A stretch of DNA of 64,000 nucleotides from Lysobacter capsici. GTDB lineage: Bacteria; Pseudomonadota; Gammaproteobacteria; Xanthomonadales; Xanthomonadaceae. Below are positions 40,539 to 51,179 of this stretch, piece by piece (the first letter of the stretch is position 1; each line of letters starts with the position of its first letter). The notes beneath the pieces were generated by a model. It saw only the letters and a program-made list of their open reading frames with translations, made no database searches and was not told the DNA's origin. Location of the stretch: positions 3,410,001 to 3,474,000 of the forward strand of contig NZ_CP094357.1 of the NCBI RefSeq assembly GCF_014779555.2. The letters run 5' to 3'. A program made the translations under genes and the position numbers.

Positions 40539-42617
40539 TCAGCTGGACGCCTCGATCTCGCGCAGCAGGCGCGCGGCCTGCTGGCGGGCGGCGTGGTCGC
40601 CGTTGATCAGCACTTCGCCGAGCAACTGGCGGGCGCTGCTTTGATCGCCCAGGTCCAGGTAGGCGCGGGCGAGTTCGATGCGTTCCTGGCCCGGATTGGC
40701 CGGGGCCGGGCTAGCCGGAGCCTGACTGGCTTGAACCGGCGCGGCCGCAGCGGCGACGGCCGCCGCGGGCGCGACCGCCGGTTCGACCCGCGCCGGCGCC
40801 GCGCCGCTGCGCGCCGGGCTGGCGCCGACTTCGCTGGAATGCCAGGTCGGCACCTTGGACTTGGTTTGCGGCTCGGCCTTAGGCGCGGTCCAGAACGGCG
40901 CGCTGGCCGCTTCCTCGGCGACCGCCGCGGCCGGGACCGGTTCGACCGGTTCGACCGGTTTGGCCGGACTGTCGGCCGCGGGTTCGCCGAGCAATTGCGC
41001 GACCGGATCGACCAGCGGCGCGGCCGGCTCGCTGCGGCGACGCAGCGAATCGACCGGATCGGCCAGCGGCGCGGAGCGCTCGCTCGCCGCGTCGGAAGCC
41101 GGCAGCGGCGCGCGGAACGCCGGCTTCTTGGGTTCGCGCCGGCTCATCACCCAACCGCCGACCAGCAACGCCAGCACGCCCAGGCCGCCGAAGATCCACG
41201 GCAGCGGCGAACCGCCGTCGTTGCGCGCCTGCTGTTCGGCCAGGCGCTGCTGGCTCGCGGCCAGCTCGCTGTCCTTCATCGCGATCAGCTTCTGCTGCTT
41301 GCTCTGCAACTGTTCCAGATCGGCGACCTTGCTCTTGAGCTCGGCCAGTTCCTGCTCGCGCGCGGCGAGGGTCTCGGTGGTCTGCTGGATGTCCTGACGG
41401 ACCATGTCGCCCTCGCCTCCGGCGCTGATGCCGGACTGTGCCCCGGCCTGGGTCGCGCGACTGGCGCCCGGCGGAACGATTTCCAAACGTGCGTCGTCGC
41501 TGCGCGCCGCGCTGGCGGCCGCCGGCGCGACCGGCGCCTTGGCGACCGCGTCGGACTCCAGGCCGATCGGCTGCGGCACCGGCGCGCTGGCCACGCCCTG
41601 GCGCCACTGCTGCACCTGGACCCGGACCAGCTCGCTGGCTTCGCGCGGATCGAGCGTGGCCAATTGATTGGTCGGCGGCAGCCGCAGCACCGCGCCCTGC
41701 CTGAGCCGGTTGATGTTGTTGCCGATGAACGCCTCGGGGTTGGCCCGCAGCAAGGCGATCATGGTCTGGTTGAGCGTGTGCGGGCCGCCCAGGCTGGCGG
41801 CGATGCCCGACAGGGTCTGGCCGCCCTGCACGGTGATGTCGCCTTCGGCGGCGACCTTCGGCGCGGCCGCGACCGGGCGCGGTTCGCGCGGCTCGCGTGG
41901 AATCTTGCCGGCGTTGGGACGCTGCGGCGCCGGTTGCACGGGCGCGGCGGGGACCGGAACCGGGTCGGCCTCGACCGCGATCGGCTCGGCCGGCAGCGGT
42001 TGCGCCCGCGGGTCGCCCGGCGCGATCACGCTGCCGGGGTCGTAGCGGTCGAGCTGGTTCTCCACCGCCAGCGGATCGGTCGCCTGCGGCTGGGCGCCGA
42101 ACGGCAGCGGCGCCTCCAGCGGACGTTCGATGGTGTTGGGGTTGGCGCCGGTCGCGGCCTGGATCGGCGGCTGCATCGGCGCGGACACCGTGCGCGGCGC
42201 GTCGATCAGCGCGGAGTATTCGCGGGTCAGGCGGCCTTGGCCCCAGTCGACTTCGATCAGGAAGGTCAGCGCCGGCTGATTGACCGGCTGGGTGCTGGTG
42301 ACGCGGATCACCGGCTTGCCGGCGGCGTCCAGCGCCAGGGTGAAGCGCAGGTCGGTGACGATGCCCTGCGGCGCGTCCAGGCCGATGCGGCGGAAGGTTT
42401 CCGGCGAGGCCAGGCCGGCGCGCAACTGCGCCAGTTCGTCCGGTCCGGTGGAAATCACCGGGATCTCCGCCAGCAAGGGTTGGCCCGCGCGCGACTTGAC
42501 CTCGATCTGGCCCAGACCCAGCGCACAGGCCGCTCCGCTGGCCAGAGCCAGCGCCAGAGCCAGGGCGGTGCGTGCGAAACCCGATCTCACGGACGACATC
42601 TTGCGGACGATCCCCAT
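40539..42617 (-). CDS. fimV: FimV-like type IV pilus assembly/polarity protein
   Basis: Inner-membrane peptidoglycan-binding hub for type IV pili and polar localisation. The 692-residue product has a signal peptide ([18 protein letters not shown]), the FimV N-terminal domain ([22 protein letters not shown]), a LysM-like segment near 240-300, a coiled coil ([24 protein letters not shown], about 415-465), a transmembrane helix ([20 protein letters not shown]), a long Pro/Ala-rich cytoplasmic stretch and a C-terminal TPR-like domain ([22 protein letters not shown]). ATG at 42615-42617. It lies in the conserved order asd-fimV-truA. Confidence 0.93.
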   Translation of the reverse strand: MGIVRKMSSVRSGFARTALALALALASGAACALGLGQIEVKSRAGQPLLAEIPVISTGPDELAQLRAGLASPETFRRIGLDAPQGIVTDLRFTLALDAAGKPVIRVTSTQPVNQPALTFLIEVDWGQGRLTREYSALIDAPRTVSAPMQPPIQAATGANPNTIERPLEAPLPFGAQPQATDPLAVENQLDRYDPGSVIAPGDPRAQPLPAEPIAVEADPVPVPAAPVQPAPQRPNAGKIPREPREPRPVAAAPKVAAEGDITVQGGQTLSGIAASLGGPHTLNQTMIALLRANPEAFIGNNINRLRQGAVLRLPPTNQLATLDPREASELVRVQVQQWRQGVASAPVPQPIGLESDAVAKAPVAPAAASAARSDDARLEIVPPGASRATQAGAQSGISAGGEGDMVRQDIQQTTETLAAREQELAELKSKVADLEQLQSKQQKLIAMKDSELAASQQRLAEQQARNDGGSPLPWIFGGLGVLALLVGGWVMSRREPKKPAFRAPLPASDAASERSAPLADPVDSLRRRSEPAAPLVDPVAQLLGEPAADSPAKPVEPVEPVPAAAVAEEAASAPFWTAPKAEPQTKSKVPTWHSSEVGASPARSGAAPARVEPAVAPAAAVAAAAAPVQASQAPASPAPANPGQERIELARAYLDLGDQSSARQLLGEVLINGDHAARQQAARLLREIEASS

Positions 42618-42829
42618 TACCTAAAGTCAGGCGGCGACTCTAGCGGTCGGCGGGCGTAATGCGCAACGCGGAGTGAAGATTTCGTTGCGAACGCCGGGCG
42701 ATCCGGGCGCCGGAACGCGGCTTTGTCGCCGCCGATCACGTTATCGAGTCGCGGCTTCATGCGGAGCATCGAAGCCCGCGCTGGCAAGGCGTCGCCATCG
42801 CGCTCATTGAATGAGTGCGCGCCGCAAAC

Positions 42830-42857
42830 AAGATCGGGCCCCGCGGGGCCCGATCTT
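42830..42857 (-). terminator. terminator after asd
   Basis: A perfect palindrome of 28 bp centred on CGCG, followed on the minus strand by GTTTG, 38 bp after the asd stop. The long GC stem suggests termination despite a short T tract. Confidence 0.7.
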
Positions 42858-42894
42858 CAACCGCGACAACCGGCCCCGGCGGGGCCACCGGCGA

Positions 42895-43917
42895 TCAGCG
42901 CTCGTTCCAGACCAGTTCGGCCAGTTGCACGGCGTTGGTCGCCGCGCCCTTGCGGATGTTGTCCGACACCACCCACAGCGACAGCCCGCGCGGATGCGAG
43001 ATGTCCTCGCGGATGCGGCCGACGAACACCGGGTCCTGCCCGGAGGCATGGGTAACCGGGGTCGGATAGCCGCCGTTGACCGGTTCGTCGACCACCACCA
43101 CGCCCGGCGCCTTTTCCAGCAGCGCGCGCGCGTCCGCGGCCGAGAGCTTGTCGCGGGTCTCGATATGCACCGCCTCGGAGTGGCCGTAGAACACCGGCAC
43201 CCGCACCACGGTCGCGTTGACCCCGATGCTGTCGTCGCCGAGGATCTTGCGGGTCTCCCAGACCAGCTTCATTTCCTCGGTGGTGTAGCCGTTGTCGGTG
43301 AAATCGCCGCCGTGCGGAATCACGTTGAAGGCGATCTGCACCGGATACACCTGCGGATCGATCTGCTGGAAACTCAGCAACGCGGCGGTCTGCTTGCCGA
43401 GTTCCTCCATCGCGCGCTTGCCGGTGCCCGACACCGACTGGTAGGTCGCCACGTTGATGCGCTCGATCTTGGCCTGGCGGTGGATCGGCGCCAGCGCGAC
43501 CAGCATCTGCATGGTCGAGCAGTTCGGATTGGCGATGATCCCGCGCGGGCGATTCTTGGCCGCTTCGGGATTGACCTCGCTGACCACCAGCGGGATGTCG
43601 TCGTCGTAGCGGAACGCCGAGGAGTTGTCGATCACCACCGCGCCGGCCGCGGCGAACTTGGGCGCGTATTGCTTCGACACCGAGCCGCCGGCCGAGAACA
43701 GCGCGATGTCCACGCCGGCCGGATCGAACAGCGCCAGATCCTCGACCACGATGGTTTTGCCCTCGTACTCGAGTTTCTCTCCCGCCGAGCGTTCGCTCGC
43801 CAACACATGCAGCTTGCCGATCGGAAATTTGCGCTCGGCCAGCACCTTGAGCATGGTTTCACCGACCGCGCCGGTAGCACCGACCACGGCGACATTGCAG
43901 GACGTCTTGGCGTTCAT
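42895..43917 (-). CDS. asd: aspartate-semialdehyde dehydrogenase
   Basis: Reduces aspartyl phosphate to the semialdehyde in the Lys/Met/Thr and diaminopimelate pathways. The 340-residue product has the NADP loop VAVVGATGAVGETMLKVL, the catalytic Cys133 in IANPNCSTMQ and a substrate region YQSVSGTGKRAMEELGKQ. ATG at 43915-43917 with GAGAA upstream. Confidence 0.97.
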   Translation of the reverse strand: MNAKTSCNVAVVGATGAVGETMLKVLAERKFPIGKLHVLASERSAGEKLEYEGKTIVVEDLALFDPAGVDIALFSAGGSVSKQYAPKFAAAGAVVIDNSSAFRYDDDIPLVVSEVNPEAAKNRPRGIIANPNCSTMQMLVALAPIHRQAKIERINVATYQSVSGTGKRAMEELGKQTAALLSFQQIDPQVYPVQIAFNVIPHGGDFTDNGYTTEEMKLVWETRKILGDDSIGVNATVVRVPVFYGHSEAVHIETRDKLSAADARALLEKAPGVVVVDEPVNGGYPTPVTHASGQDPVFVGRIREDISHPRGLSLWVVSDNIRKGAATNAVQLAELVWNER

Positions 43918-43979
43918 CTGTTCTCAGTTACCTGACTTGTGGGGACCGCCGGACCCATTTCCGGCGGGTGTTGCTATGG

Positions 43980-44070
43980 AGCGGGAATCGGGAATCGGGA
44001 GTCGTAAAAGCGCTGCGTCACTTCGCGGCATTCCGTTTCCCAATCCCGAATCCCTAATCTCGAATCCCGG
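43980..44070. repeat. GGGAATCGGGAAT palindromic element, copy 4
   Basis: Forward arms GGGAATCGGGAATCGGGAG at 43983-44001 and inverted arms at 44036-44070. The inverted arm runs into the 3' end of the 2-hydroxyacid dehydrogenase gene. Confidence 0.85.
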
Positions 44071-45046
44071 CATTCAACAGCGATGGCGGCTTGCCGGCAT
44101 TCGGGCCGTGGCCCAAGGCCGCGATCAGATTGTCGACCGCCAACGAAACCATCGCCCGGCGCGTGGCCAGGCTGCCGCTGGCGATATGCGGGGTCAGCAC
44201 CACCCGGCGCTGCTCGAGCAGGCGCGGGTTGAGCCGGGGCTCGCCTTCGTAGACATCCAGTCCGGCCGCGGCCAAGCGCCCTTGTTCGAGCGCGTCGCAC
44301 AGCGCGTTTTCGTCGACGATGCCGCCGCGCGCGATATTGGTCAGCGTCGCATGCGCCTGCATCTTCGCCAGCGCCGCGGCGTCGATCAGATGATGCGACT
44401 GCGGCGAGTACGGCAGCACCAGGATCAGATGATCGGCGCGGCCCAGCAGTTCGTCGAAGCTCACATAGCGCGCGGCGCATTCGCGCTCGACCGCCTCGGG
44501 CAGCCGGCTGCGGTTGTGATACAGCGTGCGCATGCCGAACCCGGCCGCGCGGCGCGCGATCGCCTGGCCGATCCGGCCCATGCCGAGAATGCCCAGGGTC
44601 GAACCATGCACGTCGCCGCCGAGCAGACTGTCGAAACTCCAGCGCTGCCAGTGGCCCTCGCGCAACCAGCGCTCGGCCTCGGAAATCCGCCGCGCGGTCG
44701 CCATCATCAGCGCCCAGCCGAAATCGGCGGTGGTTTCGGTCAGCACGTCGGGCGTGTTGGTGGCGAGAATGCCGGCCGCGCTCAGCGCCGGCAGGTCGAG
44801 ATTGTTGTAGCCGACCCCGACGTTGGCGATCGCGCGCAGGCGGGTGGCGCCGGCGATCTGCGCCGCGCCGATCGGATCGTTGAGGGTGACCAGCGCGCCG
44901 TCGGCCTCGCGCAGCGCGGCGGCGACGGCCTCGGGCGCGTGCTGGGTCACCGCGGTCGTCGCCGACACCTCGAAATACTCGTCCAGCCGCGCGATCACAT
45001 CGTCGAACAGCGGCTGCGAGACCCACACGCGCGCACGCTCAGACAT
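44054..45046 (-). CDS. 2-hydroxyacid dehydrogenase (glyoxylate/hydroxypyruvate reductase type)
   Basis: NAD(P)-dependent reductase of 2-ketoacids. The 330-residue product has the Rossmann loop [14 protein letters not shown], and the catalytic Arg ([11 protein letters not shown]), Glu (YEGEPRLNP) and His (LTPHIASGS). Close to GhrB/TkrA-type enzymes; the substrate is not settled by sequence. ATG at 45044-45046, overlapping the aroC stop (ATGTCTGA). The last codons (GIRD and the TAG) are written by the arm of a palindromic repeat, suggesting that the original stop was lost or replaced. Confidence 0.9.
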   Translation of the reverse strand: MSERARVWVSQPLFDDVIARLDEYFEVSATTAVTQHAPEAVAAALREADGALVTLNDPIGAAQIAGATRLRAIANVGVGYNNLDLPALSAAGILATNTPDVLTETTADFGWALMMATARRISEAERWLREGHWQRWSFDSLLGGDVHGSTLGILGMGRIGQAIARRAAGFGMRTLYHNRSRLPEAVERECAARYVSFDELLGRADHLILVLPYSPQSHHLIDAAALAKMQAHATLTNIARGGIVDENALCDALEQGRLAAAGLDVYEGEPRLNPRLLEQRRVVLTPHIASGSLATRRAMVSLAVDNLIAALGHGPNAGKPPSLLNAGIRD

Positions 45047-46154
45047 CGCCGTCGAACTCCGGCGTGGCGGGAATGCGCGGGGTGATCGTGCCGACATCGC
45101 CGCACTGGGCGCGATGGCGCAGGGCCTGGTCGATCAGCACCAACGCGACCATCGCCTCGCAGATCGGCGTGGCGCGGATGCCGACGCAGGGGTCGTGGCG
45201 GCCGGTGGTGATCACCTCGACTTCGTTGCCGTGGATATCCACGCTGCGGCCCGGCAGACGCAGGCTCGAAGTCGGCTTGAACGCGGTCGAACAACGCAGT
45301 TGCTGGCCGGTGCTGATGCCGCCGAGGATGCCGCCGGCGTGATTGCTGGCGAAGCCTTGCAGGGAAATCTCGTCGCGGTGCGCGCTGCCCTTCGACGCGA
45401 CCGAGGCGAAGCCGTCGCCGATCTCCACGCCCTTGACCGCGTTGATGCTCATCAGCGCCGCGGCGAGTTCGCCGTCGAGCTTGCCGTAGATCGGCTCGCC
45501 CCAGCCCGGCGGCACGTTGTCGGCGATCACGTCGACGCGCGCGCCGACCGAATCGCCGGACTTGCGCAGCGCGTCCATGTAGGTTTCCAGCTCGGCGACC
45601 TGGGCCGCATCGGGCCAGAAGAACGGATTGCTTTCCACCACCGACAAGTCGTATCCGTTCGGCACGACCTCGCCGATCTGCGACATGAAACCGCGCACGA
45701 CCACGCCGAAACGCTCGGCCAGCCACTTCTTGGCGATCACGCCGGCGGCCACGCGCATGGTGGTCTCGCGCGCCGAGGAACGCCCGCCGCCGCGCGGATC
45801 GCGCAGGCCGTACTTCTGCCAATAGCTGTAGTCGGCGTGGCCGGGACGGAATTGTTCGGCGATCGAACCGTAGTCCTTGCTGCGCGCATCGGTGTTGCGG
45901 ATCAGCAGCGCGATCGGGGTGCCGGTGGTACGGCCTTCGTAGACGCCGCTGAGGATTTCGATGTCGTCGGTCTCGCGCCGCGCCGAGGTGTGGCGGGTCT
46001 TGCCGGTGGCGCGGCGGTCCAGATCGTGACGGAAGTCTTCCGGCGCGATCGACAGCCCGGGCGGACAACCGTCGACCACGCACCCGATCGCCGGACCGTG
46101 GCTTTCGCCGAAGGTCGTCACGGTGAAGAGCTTTCCGAAGCTGTTGCTGGACAC
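45039..46154 (-). CDS. aroC: chorismate synthase
   Basis: Last common step of aromatic amino acid synthesis, needing reduced FMN. The 371-residue product has [26 protein letters not shown], the signature [21 protein letters not shown], and [16 protein letters not shown]. The start is GTG at 46152-46154 with AGGAA about 8 bases upstream; the in-frame sequence before it is not conserved. It overlaps the 2-hydroxyacid dehydrogenase by 8 bp. Confidence 0.96.
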   Translation of the reverse strand: MSSNSFGKLFTVTTFGESHGPAIGCVVDGCPPGLSIAPEDFRHDLDRRATGKTRHTSARRETDDIEILSGVYEGRTTGTPIALLIRNTDARSKDYGSIAEQFRPGHADYSYWQKYGLRDPRGGGRSSARETTMRVAAGVIAKKWLAERFGVVVRGFMSQIGEVVPNGYDLSVVESNPFFWPDAAQVAELETYMDALRKSGDSVGARVDVIADNVPPGWGEPIYGKLDGELAAALMSINAVKGVEIGDGFASVASKGSAHRDEISLQGFASNHAGGILGGISTGQQLRCSTAFKPTSSLRLPGRSVDIHGNEVEVITTGRHDPCVGIRATPICEAMVALVLIDQALRHRAQCGDVGTITPRIPATPEFDGDV

Positions 46155-46825
46155 GACGGGGTTCCTGGTGCGTGCCGGTCGCGGCCGGCGTGTGGGGCAA
46201 GAAGAATGTTCGGTGCTGCGCGTGTGGTTTTTATGAAGTGGGTCGTGGCTTGCGTCGCGCGTATCGCTTCGATGGTATGACGCGGGGTTCGCGAGGGGAA
46301 ATGAGCATTGGTGTGGGCTCGGAACCACGAGTGATGCAGTCGTGGCGGCTTGGCGTTGGCCCTCACCCCAACCCTCTCCCGCAAGCGGGAGAGGGAGCTT
46401 GAGGCGCGGCAAACCCGGATAGGCGCGTCACTACCAAGCGACGATGCACTACTCCCTCTCCCGCTTGCGGGAGAGGGCTGGGGTGAGGGGCCGAAGTCTC
46501 AAGCCATGAACACTCCCGCCAACACCCGCAAACCTTCGTCGCGAACGCACCACCGGCCCAAGCCACGATAGCCGACATGGCCGGTTTCCGCTGTAACGAA
46601 GGCCCGCGCGCATCCGCCACGGAGGGCGAACCCCGCGGGCATTCGACGGAAAAAGTCGCTTCCGGCGCTCACCCGCGTGCGACGGACCCAGCAACAGCGG
46701 GCCCGTCAACAACAGATAAGTTCCGACCGGCTCGGCGCCGGGACGCAGCGCTGGCGATCAGCGCAACGCGCGGCGCTGCGAAAGGCGTGAACCGCCTTTC
46801 GCTACCGGCCGCCGACGCGCGTGGC
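46155..46825. other. 671-bp stretch without a gene, with one repeat pair
   Basis: Between prmB and aroC. Apart from the CCCTCTCCCG pair at 46360-46491 no gene or clear signal is visible; its open frames are short and have no family features. An aroC promoter is expected in 46155-46350. Confidence 0.55.
46360..46491. repeat. CCCTCTCCCG palindromic element between prmB and aroC
   Basis: CCCTCACCCCAACCCTCTCC at 46360-46379 continues into GCAAGCGGGAGAGGG; an inverted copy (CCCTCTCCCGCTTGCGGGAG then GGGGTGAGGGG) lies at 46454-46491. Same family as 36757-36916. Confidence 0.85.
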
Positions 46826-47755
46826 TCAGGCTCGCGCGTCGGCGAGCCGTTTGATGGCGTCGTGGTGTTCGACCAGATCGTGGCGCTGGGCCACGAAGAT
46901 GCCCATCTGGCCGACCTTGAATTCGACCCAGTCCAGCGGCAGCTGCGGCAGCAGTTCGACCAGGGCGCGCTCGGCCTCGCCGACTTCGCAGATCAGCACG
47001 CCGTGCTCACTGAGGTGATCGGGCGCGTCGCGCAGGATCTTCAGTGCCAGGTCCAGGCCGTCGTCGCCGGCGCGCAGGCCCAGCTCGGGCTCGTGCGAAT
47101 ACTCGCGCGGCAGCGCGTCGGTTTCGTCGTTGGTCACGTACGGCGGGTTGGTCACGATCAGATCGAAGACCTCGCCCTGCAGGCCCTGGAACAGGTCGGA
47201 CTTGCGCAGCTCGACGTTGCCGGCGTGCAGGCGTTCCTTGTTCTCGGCCGCCAGCGACAGCGCCGCGTCGTTGATGTCGGCGCCGATCACCTGCCAGTCG
47301 GGATGGTAATGCGCGGTGGCGATGGCGATGCAGCCCGAACCGGTGCACAGGTCCAGCACGCGCTCGACCTCGCCGCCGCCGAGCCAGGGCCCGAAGCCCG
47401 ACTCGATCAGTTCGGCGATCGGCGAACGCGGCACCAGGGCGCGGCTGTCGCTCTTGAAGCTCAGGCCGGCGAACCAGGCCTCGCCGGTCAGGTAGGCGGC
47501 CGGGATGCGTTCGCCGATGCGGCGCTCAAACAGCGCCAGGACCGCGTCCTTCTCTTCGGTGGTGACCTTGCCCTGGCCGTAGACCGGGCTCAGGTCGTGC
47601 GGCAGGTGCAGCGCGTGCAGGACCAGTTGGGTGGCCTCGTCCAGGGCATTGTCGTAGCTGTGGCCGAAGGTCAGCCCGGCCGCGCTGAAGCGGCTGGCGC
47701 CGTAGCGGATCAGGTCGACGAGGGTCAGCGATTCGAAGGAGACGGAAGCGGGCAC
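46826..47755 (-). CDS. prmB: 50S ribosomal protein L3 glutamine methyltransferase
   Basis: SAM-dependent N5-glutamine methyltransferase acting on L3. The 309-residue product has a helical N-terminal domain (TLVDLIRYGASRFSAAGLTFGHSYDNALDEA), motif I LDLCTGSGCIAIATA and the catalytic NPPY in LIVTNPPYVTNDE; the length and the GHGTDNA-like HSYDNALDEA segment favour PrmB over PrmC. The start is GTG at 47753-47755; nothing better lies near the conserved N-terminus. Confidence 0.92.
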   Translation of the reverse strand: MPASVSFESLTLVDLIRYGASRFSAAGLTFGHSYDNALDEATQLVLHALHLPHDLSPVYGQGKVTTEEKDAVLALFERRIGERIPAAYLTGEAWFAGLSFKSDSRALVPRSPIAELIESGFGPWLGGGEVERVLDLCTGSGCIAIATAHYHPDWQVIGADINDAALSLAAENKERLHAGNVELRKSDLFQGLQGEVFDLIVTNPPYVTNDETDALPREYSHEPELGLRAGDDGLDLALKILRDAPDHLSEHGVLICEVGEAERALVELLPQLPLDWVEFKVGQMGIFVAQRHDLVEHHDAIKRLADARA

Positions 47756-47914
47756 GGTGGGTCCAGGGCGAAACAAGGCGCGCAGTATACCGGCGGCGCG
47801 GGCGTTATCGCAGGGATTGCGCGGTTTTCGGGTGGGTTGGCTTGCGTTTGCGATGGATGCCGCAGGGCCGCGGGGCGCGAACTCGCGGCTCCTGGTTGAA
47901 CCCACCCGAAGGGT

Positions 47915-48029
47915 TCCTCCCTTTGGAAAGGGGGACCAGAGGGGGATTCGCTTTTGGCTCGGAGCACGTCGTTTCTACGGAGCTAAAAGCGAATCCCCCC
48001 TGCCCCCCCCTTTTGCAAAGGGGGGAAAA
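47915..48029. repeat. GGGGGATTCGCTTTT palindromic element, copy C5
   Basis: TCCCTTTGGAAAGGGGGACC near 47918 and CCCCTTTTGCAAAGGGGGG at 48007-48025, with inner arms GGGGGATTCGCTTTTGGCTC and AGCTAAAAGCGAATCCCCCC. It lies between divergent prmB and sco1. Confidence 0.85.
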
Positions 48030-48087
48030 GCACGGGCCGTTGGGGTGATCGCCGGTATCATGGCCCGGCACACACGCTGGAACCGCC

Positions 48088-48732
48088 ATGTTCAATCGCA
48101 CCACCGCCATCGTCCTCATCGCCGCGCTCGCCGCCGCGCTCGGCCTGTGGGCCTCGCAGAAGTATTTCGGCAGCGTGCGCCACGCCTCGCTGCCGCAGAC
48201 CGAAGCGGTCCGCCTGATCGAACCGCGCCGCACCCTGCCCGCGTTCTCGCTGCGCCAGTCCGACGGCACCCAGCTGATCCCCGGCGAACTCAAGGGCCAC
48301 TGGACCCTGGTGTTCCTCGGCTTCACCCACTGCCCCGACGTGTGCCCGACCACCCTGGCGCAGATGTCGGTCGCGCAGAAGGCCTGGGAATTGATTCCCG
48401 AAGCGACCCGGCCGCGGGTGCTGTTCGTCTCGGTCGACCCCGAGCGCGACACGCCCGACAAGATCGGCGAGTACGCCCACGGCTTCCATAAGGACACCCT
48501 GGCCGCCACCGCCGATGTCCCGGCGCTGGAGAGCTTCGCCAAGTCGCTGAGCATGGTGTTCGCCAAGGTGCCGGCGCCCGACGGCGCCCCGGCCGACCAG
48601 TACACGCTCGATCACAGCGCCAGCATGGTCGTGCTCGATCCGCAGGGCCGCATGGCCGGGCTGCTGCGTCCGCCGTTCGACCCGAACGTGATCGCCAAGG
48701 ACATGGCCGTGCTGACGGAGGCCGCGCCTTGA
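48088..48732 (+). CDS. SCO1/SenC-family copper chaperone
   Basis: Predicted periplasmic, membrane-anchored thioredoxin-fold protein delivering copper to the CuA site of cytochrome oxidase. The 214-residue product has an N-terminal membrane anchor ([19 protein letters not shown]), the copper ligands CPDVCP (Cys82, Cys86) and a distal His in [16 protein letters not shown] at 48088. Its TGA overlaps the TTG of psd. Confidence 0.92.
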   Translation: MFNRTTAIVLIAALAAALGLWASQKYFGSVRHASLPQTEAVRLIEPRRTLPAFSLRQSDGTQLIPGELKGHWTLVFLGFTHCPDVCPTTLAQMSVAQKAWELIPEATRPRVLFVSVDPERDTPDKIGEYAHGFHKDTLAATADVPALESFAKSLSMVFAKVPAPDGAPADQYTLDHSASMVVLDPQGRMAGLLRPPFDPNVIAKDMAVLTEAAP

Positions 48733-49577
48733 GCCTCGTCACCACCCTGACCTACGTCCTGCCGCATCGCCTGATGTCGTCGCTCGCGCGCGCGCTGGCC
48801 TATTCCGAACGTCCCGGCGTCAGCCGCTGGCTGATCGACACGGTGACGCGCAAGTTCGGCGTCGACCTGGGCGAGGCGGCCAACTCCGATCCGCGCTCGT
48901 ACCCGACCTTCAATGCCTTCTTCACCCGCGCGCTCAAGCCCGGCGCGCGCGTGCCCGATCCCGATCCGCGCGTGCTGCTGATGCCGGCCGACGGCCGCAT
49001 CAGCCAGTGCGGGCCGATCCGCGACGGCGAGATCTTCCAGGCCAAGGGCCAGTCGTTCACCGCCACCGAACTGCTCGGCGGCGACGAAGCGGCGGCCGCG
49101 CCGTTCCGCGACGGCGTGTTCGCCACCGTGTACCTGTCGCCGAAGGACTACCACCGCGTGCACATGCCGTGGGCCGGCACTCTGCGCGAAACCGTGCATG
49201 TCCCGGGCCGCTTGTTCAGCGTCGGCCCCGACGCGGTGCGCAACGTGCCGCGCCTGTTCGCGCGCAACGAACGCCTGGTCTGCCATTTCGACACCGAGTT
49301 CGGGCCGATGGCGATGGTGATGGTCGGCGCGCTGCTGGTCTCGGGCGTGGAAACGGTCTGGAGCGGCGTGGAGATTCCGCGCTACGGCGACATCGTCACC
49401 ACCAAGGACTATCGCGGCGAAGCCGTCACCCTGGAGCGTTTCGCCGAAATGGCCCGCTTCAACTACGGCTCGACCGTGATCGTGCTGTTGCCGCCGGGCG
49501 TGGCCGCGCTGGACCCGGGCCTGGGCGCGGAAACCGCGGTGCGCCTGGGCCAGGCGCTGGCCCGGCGCAGCGACTGA
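48729..49577 (+). CDS. psd: phosphatidylserine decarboxylase proenzyme
   Basis: Makes phosphatidylethanolamine; self-cleaves to create a pyruvoyl group. The 282-residue product has [11 protein letters not shown] (Asp about 88), [16 protein letters not shown] (His about 142 and 145) and the cleavage motif GST at 247-249 in [12 protein letters not shown] (most homologues have LGST). The start is TTG at 48729, overlapping the sco1 stop (TTGA), which implies coupling. Confidence 0.95.
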   Translation: MSLVTTLTYVLPHRLMSSLARALAYSERPGVSRWLIDTVTRKFGVDLGEAANSDPRSYPTFNAFFTRALKPGARVPDPDPRVLLMPADGRISQCGPIRDGEIFQAKGQSFTATELLGGDEAAAAPFRDGVFATVYLSPKDYHRVHMPWAGTLRETVHVPGRLFSVGPDAVRNVPRLFARNERLVCHFDTEFGPMAMVMVGALLVSGVETVWSGVEIPRYGDIVTTKDYRGEAVTLERFAEMARFNYGSTVIVLLPPGVAALDPGLGAETAVRLGQALARRSD

Positions 49578-49608
49578 ACCTTATCAACGCTTTCCTAAGG
49601 AAGGGACC

Positions 49609-50676
49609 ATGCCATCGACCCACCGCCCGGCGCTGCGCCGGGCTTGCCTGAGCGCGACCGTCGCGCTGCTCACGTTCGCCCTGGCCGCGTGCGGCAGCAA
49701 GAGCGAAACCGAACAACTGGCCGAACTGCGCGACGGAATCGCCTACACCCAGTACCGCCGATTGTCCGAAAACGGCCTGCCCGGCGGCTTGGCCGCGTAC
49801 CAGAAAGGCCTGCGGTGGACCGGCGAAAACTGGGCGTCCAAGAATCCTGTCGCCGACCTGCCCAAGGGCGATTTCAGCGAAGCCGACCTGTGCGTGGTGC
49901 ATGTGCTGATGGCCTACGGCGCGCTGATCGCCAACAAGAACACCATCGCCCTGGCCGAAAGCGACATCGTCGAAGGCCAGTCGTGCAGCGCGTTCAATCG
50001 CGCCGCGGCGACCTCGCTGCGCGCGGTGGTGTTCCAGCGCGAACAATGGCCGGGACTGGCCAAGCTGGAGGGTCAGAAGGCCTGGGCGCTGCCGAAGCAG
50101 GCCGGCGAGGATCTGCCTCCGGCCGAACACATGCTGGTGCTGCACGCGGCGCTGGCGTATTTCGCCGCCAGCGAGCAGGAATGGGAACGCGCCCAGGTGC
50201 ATTTCGACGCGCTCGGCCATTTGCTGGGACAGCCGTGGTTCGCGCAGATACCGCCGGTCGGCATCGCGTTCAAGGAAGGCCGCACCCGCGACGGCCTGAG
50301 CGCGCTGAAGAAACTCAGCGTCGATCCGAGCGCGCCGGCGGAAGTGCGCAAGGAACTGGTCGCGCTGATCGCGAAGGTCGAAGCCAAGGGCGGCGATGTC
50401 GACTCGGCGATCTTCATGCCGCGCCTGGTCGCGACCTTGACCTGGGAAATGATCGCCGCCGAAGGCCCGCAACTGCTGCGCACCGCGACCGGTTTCGCCG
50501 AGGAGCAGGCCGACTGGGCGGCGCTGAGCGACTCGGTCAAGGACGGCACCGGCAAGGCCAAGGCCACCGCGGCGCAATGGTGGAACAAGGCGCGCGAGGC
50601 GGTGTCCTCGCCGAACCAAACACCCGCGGACGACACCACCGATACTCCGGCCGAAACCGACGCCCGTTCCAGATAG
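49609..50676 (+). CDS. lipoprotein of unknown function
   Basis: Not recognised. The 355-residue product has a lipoprotein signal (ATVALLTFALAAC, lipidated Cys28) and then a mostly alpha-helical sequence without known motifs; helices such as HMLVLHAALAYFAASEQEWERAQVHFDALGHLLG (about 166-199) suggest a TPR-like fold. The tail is acidic and Thr/Pro-rich. ATG at 49609 with AAGGAAGGGA upstream. It follows psd by 31 bp and may be in the same operon. Confidence 0.8.
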   Translation: MPSTHRPALRRACLSATVALLTFALAACGSKSETEQLAELRDGIAYTQYRRLSENGLPGGLAAYQKGLRWTGENWASKNPVADLPKGDFSEADLCVVHVLMAYGALIANKNTIALAESDIVEGQSCSAFNRAAATSLRAVVFQREQWPGLAKLEGQKAWALPKQAGEDLPPAEHMLVLHAALAYFAASEQEWERAQVHFDALGHLLGQPWFAQIPPVGIAFKEGRTRDGLSALKKLSVDPSAPAEVRKELVALIAKVEAKGGDVDSAIFMPRLVATLTWEMIAAEGPQLLRTATGFAEEQADWAALSDSVKDGTGKAKATAAQWWNKAREAVSSPNQTPADDTTDTPAETDARSR

Positions 50677-51179
50677 CCGCGCGGACCCGCGCCGCGGCGA
50701 CGATCGCTAGTGGATGCCGGCGCGGGCGCAGGCCGATGCAATCGCCGCAGGCGTGCGGCGTTGCATCTAGCGATTCCACATCAGCGACGGTTTGCACGGC
50801 GTAACTCGCGACCATGCCGCAACTCGCAGGCACAAGGTGCCTGGTTCGTGCCTGTCAGAAATCACGACCTCTTAAAATCGCACTTATTTTGCGCTTCGAC
50901 GCAATAGAGAAACGTTCGCGCGAAGGGCATTCGCCGCCGGCCCAGCGCTGATTTAGCCGGGATTTGATCCGCTCAAGCTCTCCACGCGTCGGCAACCTGC
51001 ACTGAGTTTCCAATCGCCGCGCCATCAATCACCACGCAGGCACAACCGCCGCGCGCGAACGCCCGACCCATGCACCGACGCGCTTGACCGATCCGGCCGG
51101 CCGCGTACCATCGGGCAAGCTCCGCAATGCGCGTCGATCGAACTCGAGTGCGGGCGCGCAACATACGAAGAGGCGTGGC
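50677..51179. other. 503-bp stretch without a recognisable gene
   Basis: A local AT-rich patch at 50860-50905 (CTCTTAAAATCGCACTTATT) stands out in the GC-rich background and could hold a promoter for the MHYT-GGDEF-EAL gene. No RNA gene or repeat is recognised. Confidence 0.5.
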
